Origin: Paracoccaceae bacterium
GTDB taxonomy: Bacteria; Pseudomonadota; Alphaproteobacteria; Rhodobacterales; Rhodobacteraceae
Direction: 5' to 3'
Assembly: GCA_021648225.1 (NCBI GenBank)
Contig: JAKITE010000012.1
Location: forward strand, 1-36,414
DNA length: 36,414 bases
This document shows, in pieces, positions 26,765 through 33,683 of the stretch. The position numbers were made by a program, and so were the translations under genes. Positions within the stretch are counted from its first letter, which is position 1; each line of letters opens with the position of its first letter. Below the pieces are notes generated by a model. The model was given only the letters and a program-made list of their open reading frames with translations, had not been told where the DNA came from and made no database searches.

Positions 26765-27244
26765 CTAATCCAGCTTATGGGACGGCGCCGATTTGGCGCG
26801 GGCCTTATAGGGCTGTGACATATCTGTCAGGCAGACCTCCAGGCATTCGACCTTCAGCCGGATGGCCCCATCCCCCGCAAGCGTTATAACCACCTCGCCA
26901 GCGGCATCTTTTGCCGGTTCAAACCCGATCGAAAGCACCGAAAAAATCGAATCTTTGTCGCGGGAATTTATCCCGTCCGCGCCGGCTTTCAGCACATTGG
27001 AGATCACCAATGTTGATTGCACCCGTTCAAACGGGCGGCCTTGCGCAGCGGCATTGGCTTTGTCTTCCCAGCGAAACCGGTTGATCAGCAGGGCAAAACG
27101 CCGGTGGCGCGGCAGCCATGATACCTCGGAATTCTGCCCGACAGCATCTTGAACCAGTGTGGAGATCACCTGTAAATCTGCATCCTCTTGCGCCATAAGC
27201 CGCACCGGATTTTCGCTGCCATCCTGAAAACTTGCATCACCCAT
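26765..27244 (-). CDS. DUF2948 protein
   Basis: A 159-residue member of the alphaproteobacterial DUF2948 family, seen in PVRLMAQEDADLQVISTLVQDAV, SEVSWLPRHRRFALLINRFRWED and the closing AIRLKVECLEVCLTDMSQPY. It has no assigned function and no membrane or signal segment. It begins on the base after the murA stop codon, an arrangement conserved in related bacteria, so it is co-transcribed with murA. Confidence 0.85.
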   Translation of the reverse strand: MGDASFQDGSENPVRLMAQEDADLQVISTLVQDAVGQNSEVSWLPRHRRFALLINRFRWEDKANAAAQGRPFERVQSTLVISNVLKAGADGINSRDKDSIFSVLSIGFEPAKDAAGEVVITLAGDGAIRLKVECLEVCLTDMSQPYKARAKSAPSHKLD

Positions 27245-28510
27245 TTAATCGGCCTCCCGCCGGATCACCGCACCACAGGCGGTCAGTTTTCGCACCAACT
27301 GTTCATAACCGCGATCAAGATGATACACCCGCGCCACCGTAGTTTCGCCTGACGCCGCCAGCCCCGCCAATATCAAGGAGACCGAGGCCCGAAGGTCCGT
27401 CGCCATAACCCGCGCGCCTTTTAGTTCCGTTACCCCTGTAACCGTGGCCATGCCGCCCTGCACATCAATCTGTGCGCCCATGCGCAGCAATTCCGGCGCA
27501 TGCATGAACCGGTTTTCAAAAATGGTCTCTTCCAGCACGCTGGTGCCATCGGCAAACGTCAGCAAAGCCATCATTTGCGCCTGTAAATCGGTTGGGAAAC
27601 CCGGATGCACTTCGGTTTTGATGTTTACCGGCTGAATGCGGCCATTGCGGCGCGAAACCCGTAAACCATCGTCAGTTGCTTCGATCAAAGCCCCCGCCTG
27701 TTCCAGCTTTTCGCAGAACGTCTCCAACAATTCACGCCGCCCGCCAATCAGTTCGACCGAGCCACCGGCAATCACCGGCGCAATCATATAGGTGCCAAGT
27801 TCGATCCGGTCACAAACCACACGGTGCGTAGCCCCATGTAATTTAGCCACGCCAGTGATGATGATTTCAGCCGTGCCATCCCCCGAAATATCCGCCCCCA
27901 TGGCCCGCAGGCATGTGGCCAGATCAACAATCTCGGGTTCTTTGGCAGCGTTTTTCAACACCGTCACACCGCTGGCCAGCGTTGCCGCCATCATCAGGTT
28001 TTCGGTAGCCCCGACCGAGGGGAAATGCAATTCAAATTCGGCCCCGTGCAAGCCATTTGGCGCATCCGCATGGATATAGCCGTCGCGCAGATCCATCACC
28101 GCGCCCATGGCTTCCAGCCCTGAAAGATGAATATCCATAGGCCGCGCCCCGATCGCACAGCCCCCCGGCAGCGACAGAATCGCTTTGCCATTACGCGCCA
28201 GCATCGGCCCCAGCACCAGATTGGAGGCCCGCATTTTACGAACAATTTCATAATCAGCCGTATCGCTGGTGATGTTTTCGGTGGCAATGGTAACCACCTG
28301 CCCGTCCTTAAGCGACGCAACCTCGGAACCAAGCGATTCCAGCAATTGGGTCATGGTGCGGATATCCGACAGACGCGGCACATTGGTCAGGGTTAACGGT
28401 TCGTCAGTCAGCAATGCAGCCGGCATCAAGGTCAGACAGGCGTTTTTAGCCCCTGCAATCTCGATACTTCCATCCAGAGGGTGCCCACCCTCAACAATAA
28501 TCTTATCCAT
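27245..28510 (-). CDS. murA: UDP-N-acetylglucosamine 1-carboxyvinyltransferase
   Basis: Carries out the first committed step of peptidoglycan synthesis, transferring enolpyruvate from PEP to UDP-GlcNAc. The catalytic, fosfomycin-reactive cysteine is Cys118 in LPGGCAIGARPMD. The substrate-binding N-terminal GSIEIAGAKNACLTLMPAALLT is intact. The length of 421 is normal. The 53-residue gene lies 36 bases upstream and DUF2948 abuts downstream. Confidence 0.97.
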   Translation of the reverse strand: MDKIIVEGGHPLDGSIEIAGAKNACLTLMPAALLTDEPLTLTNVPRLSDIRTMTQLLESLGSEVASLKDGQVVTIATENITSDTADYEIVRKMRASNLVLGPMLARNGKAILSLPGGCAIGARPMDIHLSGLEAMGAVMDLRDGYIHADAPNGLHGAEFELHFPSVGATENLMMAATLASGVTVLKNAAKEPEIVDLATCLRAMGADISGDGTAEIIITGVAKLHGATHRVVCDRIELGTYMIAPVIAGGSVELIGGRRELLETFCEKLEQAGALIEATDDGLRVSRRNGRIQPVNIKTEVHPGFPTDLQAQMMALLTFADGTSVLEETIFENRFMHAPELLRMGAQIDVQGGMATVTGVTELKGARVMATDLRASVSLILAGLAASGETTVARVYHLDRGYEQLVRKLTACGAVIRREAD

Positions 28511-28546
28511 CTGCTTTGCCCTCTTAATGCTCTGCCGATTATCCGG

Positions 28547-28708
28547 CTATTTGTCTTTTTCGCTGGCATCGGCAACCCGCGCCCGCGCCTGGCCTTTGCG
28601 TTTTTGCAAATTGGCCCGCAATTGCGCCTGCAAACGTTCTGCCCGCGCATCTTTTTTGGATGCTTTATCTGCGCCGCGTTTTAAATTTGTGCCTGTCTTT
28701 TCAACCAT
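28547..28708 (-). CDS. Small basic protein upstream of murA
   Basis: A 53-residue open frame, MVEKTGTNLKRGADKASKKDARAERLQ... ending RVADASEKDK, very rich in Lys, Arg, Ala and Gln and predicted helical. GGGTAAGG precedes the ATG. Small basic proteins with a similar QLRANLQKRKGQARARV core are frequent ahead of murA in Rhodobacterales, as far as I recall. No function is known. It is probably the first gene of the murA unit. Confidence 0.65.
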   Translation of the reverse strand: MVEKTGTNLKRGADKASKKDARAERLQAQLRANLQKRKGQARARVADASEKDK

Positions 28709-28816
28709 GCCTTACCCTTTAGCCCATGGCAAGGCGAAGGGTCCAGCCAAGCTGCAAAACTTTTCGCAAGAATCCGCTTGTGAATCCCCATCAGGATTGG
28801 TTAGAAGGCCCTCGTT

Positions 28817-28891
28817 GCTGCTGTAGCTCAGCGGTAGAGCACTCCATTGGTAATGGAGAGGTCGGGAGTTCGATTCTCCCCAGCAGCACCA
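28817..28891 (+). tRNA. tRNA-Thr (anticodon GGU)
   Basis: A complete cloverleaf. The acceptor arms GCTGCTG and CAGCAGC pair perfectly. The D arm is in GCTCAGCGGTAGAGC. The anticodon stem CTCCA/TGGAG holds the loop TTGGTAA with anticodon GGT. The T arm is GGGAG-TTCGATT-CTCCC. The 3' CCA is encoded (28889-28891). It marks the start of the accessory stretch that continues to about 33.7 kb. Confidence 0.97.
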
Positions 28892-28934
28892 CTTCTTGAT
28901 CTCACGGTTTTTTTGATCTCGCGGCGCAAGGCGA

Positions 28935-28983
28935 CGCCAAAGGGGCGGGCTGGCCACCCGAGGCGCGGTCGCGCCTTTGGGCG
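28935..28983 (+). terminator. Complex GC-rich hairpin after tRNA-Thr
   Basis: AGGCGCG (28961-28967) and CGCGCCT (28970-28976) form a tight hairpin nested in a larger pairing of CCAAAG (28937-28942) with CTTTGG (28975-28980). GGGCGTTTCG follows. It may terminate the tRNA transcript or be a dispersed palindromic repeat. The remaining bases from 28892 to 29078 hold only a 12-bp imperfect direct repeat (TTGATCTCACGG / TTGATCTCGCGG, 28896 and 28913). Confidence 0.4.
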
Positions 28984-29078
28984 TTTCGGGTTCGAGATTG
29001 TTTTGTTATTTGCACTATTTATTGATCTGAAATTCTGCGGGCATTCCAATGCACAAATAACTTTGGGGTAATACCATG

Positions 29079-30437
29079 CTATTTTTCAGGCGGACTGCCA
29101 AATGGCCGTTCAAGCTCAAGAAACAATTCATATCCATTTTCATTGAAAAACCGTTCACTTCTTAGCTGTATAATTGTACTGGCTACAGTTACTTCAAATT
29201 CATCTCGGGCAATGAGCCTTTGCCGGAGGTCATTAACACTGCTTGAAAGAGCCCCCTCGCAGAGTATTGTGGCAATTCGACTAAATTCATCCAAAGCGTC
29301 TGCTGTCACAATCTGATCTACAAAATAACCCTTTAATCGTAATTTCCGCACTACCCCTTTCACTCCATAAAACGAATAATTCACCAAACTTGGAAAAATT
29401 GCATCTCCAAGCTCTTTTGATGCAACGCCCGACCACCACTCGTCTTTGGCATGTCCAGCGTGAAAGTCACTGGTGCGTAATCCCTCGCTAGACAGAAAAT
29501 CACGCGCGGCATGTGGGCTCCAGCCTTGATCTTCTGCAACTTTCGGAGGGTTTTCCTCTTCTCGCACATACTGCAAAATATCACTAATAATTGCATCAAC
29601 ATCTTTGTTTTCTTTGGCTGGCAAAATACAAAACTGACGGGTTGCACGCCGGAGCAACCACGGGCGTAGCATAAATGTCAAAATAAAACGGCGCTTTGCA
29701 TAGCGCTTCAATTCTTCGGAATGAAAGGTTTTTAGATCAATTTGGCGTTTCGCGGCCTGAATACGGGAATAGCAAAATAGGATATAAAAAAGCGGGATAG
29801 ACCCCAGAATTAAGTAGATTGGCAGGATTAAGGCCCTAAATGTTCTGGAGGTAAAAAAGCGCTCTGGTTCAACCCAAATTTGAGAAATTGAGCTCCAAAG
29901 TACAAATGCGACAATAACAAATAACAACCGGTTCATTAAGCTATTTACTGATGAGTGGCTGGCGTCGCGCTCTGAAATTGCAGCCAACAGCACAACAACT
30001 GTAACTATTGGCGTTAGCACTAACTCGATGGTCAAACTGAAAGTTTTTACAAGGTAAATAAACTCCAGAAAAACTGTCCCGCTGATGGCCGATTTAGCGT
30101 ATCCACGAAAATGCTGTGAGCCCTCTTTTGCATCAAAGGCTCGAAATAAAAGCGGCAGACCAGCAATGAAATACCATACAATCGTTTGTGCTATTTGATT
30201 GCTATCCCACACACCGATTTCACCGGCAAGCCATGTCAATGCAGCCACATAAAAAGCAAATATAATGAGAATCAAAGCAAGACCTGGCTCAAACAGGGCG
30301 GAAAACACGCCGCTAAAACTGCGGCGCATATCTTTCTTAAATATAGCGAGGAATGCGAAGATCAAAAATAGCCAAATCACAGTTGCAATTTCGCGGTTAT
30401 TAAAATTTTCGATTATTCTTGATAAAAATTCAGGCAT
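29079..30437 (-). CDS. Polytopic membrane protein of unknown function
   Basis: I do not recognise this 452-residue protein. About seven membrane segments fill residues 18-222 (around 18-34, 52-72, 83-100, 117-133, 137-155, 168-186 and 200-222). A cytosolic C-terminal domain of some 230 residues follows, starting with a basic stretch (KRYAKRRFILTFMLRPWLLRRATRQF). No catalytic motif stands out. I used ATG 30437; an in-frame TTG lies two codons upstream, and neither has a clear ribosome binding site. The base composition is visibly more A+T-rich than the core genes, suggesting transfer. It lies downstream of the LCCL gene on the same strand, close to tRNA-Thr. Confidence 0.7.
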   Translation of the reverse strand: MPEFLSRIIENFNNREIATVIWLFLIFAFLAIFKKDMRRSFSGVFSALFEPGLALILIIFAFYVAALTWLAGEIGVWDSNQIAQTIVWYFIAGLPLLFRAFDAKEGSQHFRGYAKSAISGTVFLEFIYLVKTFSLTIELVLTPIVTVVVLLAAISERDASHSSVNSLMNRLLFVIVAFVLWSSISQIWVEPERFFTSRTFRALILPIYLILGSIPLFYILFCYSRIQAAKRQIDLKTFHSEELKRYAKRRFILTFMLRPWLLRRATRQFCILPAKENKDVDAIISDILQYVREEENPPKVAEDQGWSPHAARDFLSSEGLRTSDFHAGHAKDEWWSGVASKELGDAIFPSLVNYSFYGVKGVVRKLRLKGYFVDQIVTADALDEFSRIATILCEGALSSSVNDLRQRLIARDEFEVTVASTIIQLRSERFFNENGYELFLELERPFGSPPEK

Positions 30438-30574
30438 TTTCAATAGTTTTTCTAGCTACTAATTCTACCCTACCACATCTGCCCAGCACAAAGGCAATAA
30501 ATCCGTTACCTGTATCATTCACGTCAATATATGACGCCGCCTAAGAACCTCCAAGACGGCGCATTTTTTCAATC

Positions 30575-31246
30575 CTAATTCCCGTCAAACACAAAGCTGG
30601 AATCATATGCGTCTCTGGCCAAGGACAAAATACCGTTCCATTCGCTGCCGGCATAGCTGTCTAACCCTTGAATTCGCAATGCCGTAACCACGCCCGGGCC
30701 ATCATCAAGCACGCCCGCATGACGTGCCGCCGCACAGATATTGCTGTCAGCCGTATACGGGCCACTGCCCCAAACCCAGTTATTTTCGCCGGTATTTGTG
30801 CCGCAAGCACAAGATACCCTATCTGCGCCAACGGGTAATTCCGTGCATGCCTGCAAGAAAAAGCTCGGCAGTGCTGCATCAACAACAAAACTACGGCCAT
30901 ATGCCCCCCAATTTGCGGTATTTACCCCGTTGTTTTCACTGCCGACAAACCGGTCTTGTCCGGGGCGTGCAGTTACAAACACCGCGCCACCATCTTTGGA
31001 AACCACGCCGGAATGCACCGCTGCTGTGCAAATATTACTATCCGCCGTATAAGGCCCGCTGCCCCAAACCGACGAAAGCGTCAGCCCCGCCGCACAATTG
31101 CATAAATACCCGTCCTGATCCGAGGGAAACCGCCCGCAATCGGGCGCGGCGGCAATATCGGCCGCAGTAAAATTGCTTTGGGCCTGACCGGCGGTCGAAA
31201 ATAAAAAGGCCGCAGCAAAAATCAATAAAAAGGGGCCTATATACAT
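30575..31246 (-). CDS. Secreted protein with two LCCL domains, 5' end replaced by an IS end
   Basis: The frame encodes 223 residues: a hydrophobic signal segment with cleavage region STAGQAQS, then two LCCL domains (about 36-122 and 133-221). Each has the family core VWGSGPYTADSNIC followed by A-x-HAG/HSG and the G-x-NG strand, with paired cysteines. LCCL domains are extracellular, possibly carbohydrate- or lipid-binding modules. The first five codons (MYIGP) come from the terminal repeat of the inserted IS1595-family element and have no ribosome binding site. Joining at the target duplication restores the N-terminus MHLMSSFAQRFLLIF with its own start at 33622. The gene is therefore interrupted in its signal peptide and may be poorly expressed. 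Confidence 0.85.
   Translation of the reverse strand: MYIGPFLLIFAAAFLFSTAGQAQSNFTAADIAAAPDCGRFPSDQDGYLCNCAAGLTLSSVWGSGPYTADSNICTAAVHSGVVSKDGGAVFVTARPGQDRFVGSENNGVNTANWGAYGRSFVVDAALPSFFLQACTELPVGADRVSCACGTNTGENNWVWGSGPYTADSNICAAARHAGVLDDGPGVVTALRIQGLDSYAGSEWNGILSLARDAYDSSFVFDGN
31224..31231. repeat. Target-site duplication, left copy
   Basis: AATAAAAA directly outside the left end of the IS1595-family element. It is identical to 33585-33592 outside the right end. Eight bases is the usual duplication length of this family. Confidence 0.9.
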
Positions 31247-31256
31247 ACATGACCCA
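31232..31256 (+). repeat. Left terminal inverted repeat of the IS
   Basis: Starts GGGGCCTATATACATACATG and ends ACCCA. It matches the reverse complement of 33560-33584 at 22 of 25 positions; the mismatches are at positions 5, 6 and 18. Confidence 0.9.
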
Positions 31257-31270
31257 ATTAAATCAGCACA

Positions 31271-32590
31271 TTAATGCCGGCCCTCGAAAAATTTGAGAAC
31301 AAATGCCCGGCCCTTATCCGTGGCTCGGAACCCACGCGGAATACCTTCCGCATAACCAAGGCGAATGAAATTGTTTGCAGAATCCTTATGCGATTTCAAG
31401 TTTCTTACAATTTGGCTGAATTTGCTATCACCAAGGCTCGAATTATTAGCGCCTGCCCCATCGGGGATGCGTATGTAGTTAGGCAGTTCTGCAATAAGGT
31501 CTGACGTGCTGATCTCCATGTTTGGGCGTTGAACCATAATGAGCAACGCATATTTCCAAAGGTCCTTACGTAGATTGACCTCTTGCACCTCAAAGATGGC
31601 TTCATCAATCACACTATCGTCTTCTGGCTCAATCATAGTAGGTGCCGGAGCCGCCTTGAGCCGTTTTTCTGCTTTCTTAATGCTCTCGACAGCAGGGAGG
31701 TCTTCAGGGGCAACACCGCTGATTTTGAGCATCGCATCCCGAACTTGACGCCCAACTTCGTAGTGAGTGTTGTATGCGGCCTGAACGCCTTGCACATTCT
31801 CTTTGCGAAGTTTTTCCTCTGTTTGCGTGACACGAAAGAAATTCGCCGCCAATTCTGTGCTGCCCATACGATCCAAGATTGGTGCTGATTTTGCCAACCC
31901 CTTATAACGGCGTATTTCCGGGACAGTCTTGCCGTAGAGGCCTTGGTATCCTTTGCTGTGAAAAATTGAGAACTGCTCAGGTGTCACGACACCAGCACCC
32001 TTTGCGGCACTCGCCAAATATTTATTATGCTCCTTTAACTGGTTCCTAATGAATACCCGCTGTTCATCCTCCGATAACGGCATCGCAACGCCCTGATCTC
32101 GCTCTGCAATCTCTTGTTTCCGAGTTTGAATGGCGAAATAGGTCTGTGCAAAAGCCACCGACTTTTTTCGCGCATCTCCGTTTTGAGCAGTCAGATAGCA
32201 AGCGTATCGTGACAGCATATAGTCAGTTATATTACGTTGCGCGCCTTTACCGATGTCGATCATTTTGTTGCTCTCAACAAAATGATCCTCTGGATCGTTT
32301 CCGCTTTCTCGACAAGCAGTTTTTGATTTCTCGATTACGGCAAGGAAGTTGCGCCATTCTCCGTAATCAAGTAGCAATTGAAGATCGCGAGCTTGCCAAT
32401 ACTCAATCCCATCCTCTGTCTTTTGTGCGCAAGCTTCAAAAGCATCGATCAGGCTGTCGATAGTTGCCTCTGGTATATCCTCATTTTGGACCGCAAGGGT
32501 TTCATCGGGATCAGTTTGCGCATATCGACCAAGTGCCTCATCAAAAGACATATCTAAATTGAAGTTTTTGGGGTTGTATTTATCGTTCAT
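31271..32590 (-). CDS. DinD-family protein with extra C-terminal winged-helix-like domain (IS passenger)
   Basis: Residues 62-310 follow E. coli DinD, the damage-inducible BRO-like protein reported to disrupt RecA filaments: YWQARDLQLLLDYGEWRNF, DHFVESNKMIDIGKGAQRNITDYMLSRYACYLTAQNG, SKGYQGLYG, RYKGLAKSAPILDRMGSTELAANFFRVTQTEEKL and NTHYEVGRQVRDAM. Two parts are extra: an acidic N-terminal extension (1-60) and, after an Ala/Pro linker (312-330), a C-terminal domain (335-439) with a winged-helix look (DLIAELPNYIRIPDG, FSQIVRNLKSHK, YAEGIPRGFRATDKGRAFV). The total of 439 compares with about 274 in E. coli. ATG 32590 overlaps the transposase stop codon. No alphaproteobacterial LexA site (GTTC-N7-GTTC) was seen upstream. 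The gene ends 15 bases before the inverted repeat. Confidence 0.85.
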   Translation of the reverse strand: MNDKYNPKNFNLDMSFDEALGRYAQTDPDETLAVQNEDIPEATIDSLIDAFEACAQKTEDGIEYWQARDLQLLLDYGEWRNFLAVIEKSKTACRESGNDPEDHFVESNKMIDIGKGAQRNITDYMLSRYACYLTAQNGDARKKSVAFAQTYFAIQTRKQEIAERDQGVAMPLSEDEQRVFIRNQLKEHNKYLASAAKGAGVVTPEQFSIFHSKGYQGLYGKTVPEIRRYKGLAKSAPILDRMGSTELAANFFRVTQTEEKLRKENVQGVQAAYNTHYEVGRQVRDAMLKISGVAPEDLPAVESIKKAEKRLKAAPAPTMIEPEDDSVIDEAIFEVQEVNLRKDLWKYALLIMVQRPNMEISTSDLIAELPNYIRIPDGAGANNSSLGDSKFSQIVRNLKSHKDSANNFIRLGYAEGIPRGFRATDKGRAFVLKFFEGRH

Positions 32591-33504
32591 GCAATCAGTT
32601 CCTTATAGCGAAGCCGCTTGCCGTTTGTAGACGCAAGAAGCTGGTTAGCTCTAAATCCTTCGCTCATATCACGGCGGTTTTGACGAAACATCATCTAGTC
32701 AAGGTATCGTTGAAGGTGCTTAGGCGAAACGAAATGGTGGATGCCAATAATCTGGCGTTTCAGAAGTGCCCATGCGCTTACAATGCTGTTCGTGTGGAAA
32801 AACTGGTCACGGACATATTCTTTTGCGGAGTGGTTCACTGTGAAGTGACCAAATTCACCATCTAGGCCGCGATAAACACGGGCCTCATCAGTAATTAGGA
32901 TAGCACCAGCCTCAACATTCTTTCGAACCATATCCTTAGCGGTTGCTCCAGTTAGGCCTTCGGCTTTTTCAAAGCGAACCTCACCATCACGCTGCTTAAC
33001 GCCTAAGACGGGCGTCTTACCTACAGCGCCACGTCCTGCATGAAGCTTCTTGCTTTCATGTTTATTTTTCTCTTTGCCGCCCACGTATGTCTCGTCGGCC
33101 TCAACAGTCCCCGATAGGGGCTTGTTGAATGACTTTGTTTGCGCGGCGCAACGCAGGCGATGGAGCATGAACCAAGCGGTCTTTTGAGTGACTGAAATAT
33201 CCCGTGCCAATTGAGTGCTAGCGATGCCTTTGCGGTGCGATGTAAGCATCCAGATTGCCATAAACCACTTAACTAACGGGATTTTGCTGTCCTCAAAGAT
33301 AGTCCCTACTTTGATGGAGAACCGCTTACGGCAATCTCCGCATTTGTGGCTCTTGCCATCCGAGAAATGGTATACTTTTTGTGAATTGCAGTGCGGGCAA
33401 AATGCCCCATCCCGCCAGCGGATAGACCGGAAATGATCAATGGCAGTCTGTTCGCTAGGAAAGGCCATCATTAGGTCTACAAGGCTATCAAACTGCTTAA
33501 TCAT
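32587..33504 (-). pseudogene. IS1595-family transposase, amber-interrupted and lacking the catalytic Glu
   Basis: The frame from ATG 33504 (GGAG upstream; an in-frame TTG lies at 33528) gives 269 residues to TAG at 32697-32695. The same frame then continues for 35 sense codons (MMFRQNRRDMSEGFRANQLL... ending RYKELIA) to TGA at 32587, giving the expected full length of about 305. Domain order: zinc ribbon CPHC/CGDC (36-39, 55-58), HTH (about 92-118), DDE nuclease with Asp137 (EADETYVGG) and Asp206 (LITDEARVY). Where relatives have N-x-I-E before W-x-LLKR, this copy reads NSIVSAWALLKR. Val242 is GTA, one base from the expected GAA. It is probably inactive. Confidence 0.85.
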
Positions 33505-33542
33505 TGGGAGTCTCCATATGTCTCCCAATACATTTAGGTGAT

Positions 33543-33570
33543 TACGTGACCCAAGTCAATGGGTCACGTA
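33543..33570. promoter_or_regulatory. Subterminal palindrome upstream of the transposase
   Basis: TACGTGACCCA and TGGGTCACGTA are perfect 11-bp inverted arms six bases apart. The outer arm is part of the right terminal repeat; the inner arm is an inverted copy of it. It lies just upstream of the transposase start and could be a transposase-binding or autorepression site, or an RNA hairpin that blocks read-in transcription. Confidence 0.6.
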
Positions 33571-33584
33571 TGTATATAATCCCC
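33560..33584 (-). repeat. Right terminal inverted repeat of the IS
   Basis: Read on the minus strand it begins GGGGATTATATACATACGTG and ends ACCCA, matching the left end at 22 of 25 positions. It is followed outward by the second AATAAAAA target copy. Confidence 0.9.
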
Positions 33585-33592
33585 AATAAAAA
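33585..33592. repeat. Target-site duplication, right copy
   Basis: AATAAAAA directly outside the right end, identical to 31224-31231. Confidence 0.9.
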
Positions 33593-33622
33593 CCGTTGCG
33601 CGAACGAAGACATCAAATGCAT
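33585..33622 (-). pseudogene. Separated 5' fragment of the LCCL gene
   Basis: The minus-strand text from ATG 33622 reads MHLMSSFAQRFL and then runs into the IS end. AAGGA six bases upstream is a strong ribosome binding site. In the uninterrupted gene these codons join, in frame and through a single AATAAAAA copy, to LLIFAAAFLFSTAGQAQS at 31223 and downstream, giving a typical signal peptide. It is the native start of the LCCL gene. Confidence 0.85.
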
Positions 33623-33635
33623 GTTATTTCCTTTT

Positions 33636-33683
33636 ACAAATCACCAAATTTCGCAACCATTGTTGCAGATTTTGGTAATTTGT
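33636..33683. promoter_or_regulatory. 48-nt symmetric stem-loop between sulP and the LCCL start
   Basis: Three nested perfect arm pairs share one centre: ACAAAT/ATTTGT, ACCAAA/TTTGGT and GCAAC/GTTGC, with a CATT loop. On the minus strand the stem ends about 13 bases before the native LCCL start codon and just before its AAGGA. It could be the sulP terminator, a large operator, or a leader hairpin that controls LCCL translation. Confidence 0.5.

Larger units (their letters stand above)
31232..33584 (-). mobile_element. IS1595-family insertion element with a DinD passenger gene
   Basis: A 2,353-bp element bounded by 25-bp imperfect inverted repeats beginning GGGG and by a perfect 8-bp direct duplication (AATAAAAA). 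It carries an IS1595-family transposase gene (inactivated) and a dinD-like gene, both on the minus strand and overlapping by ATGA. Deleting the element plus one duplication restores the reading frame, start codon and ribosome binding site of the LCCL gene, which proves the boundaries independently. IS1595-family elements with passenger genes are known; I do not recall a DinD passenger. Confidence 0.9.

Noticed and set aside
30520..30575. Terminator-like CGCCG/CGGCG hairpin with a six-T run
   Set aside because: The T-run is on the plus strand, where no gene lies upstream; on the minus strand, the direction of the LCCL transcript, it lacks the T-run.
30724..31170. Open frame of 148 codons on the plus strand
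   Set aside because: Antisense to the LCCL gene, whose repeated domain cores are clear.
32591..32697. LexA (SOS) box for the dinD-like gene
   Set aside because: GTTC at 32597 is not followed by a second GTTC after seven bases; no GTTC-N7-GTTC site was found in this stretch.
32695..32697. Programmed read-through or recoding of the transposase TAG
   Set aside because: The catalytic Glu also seems lost, so simple decay explains the stop codon better; no recoding structure was recognised next to it.
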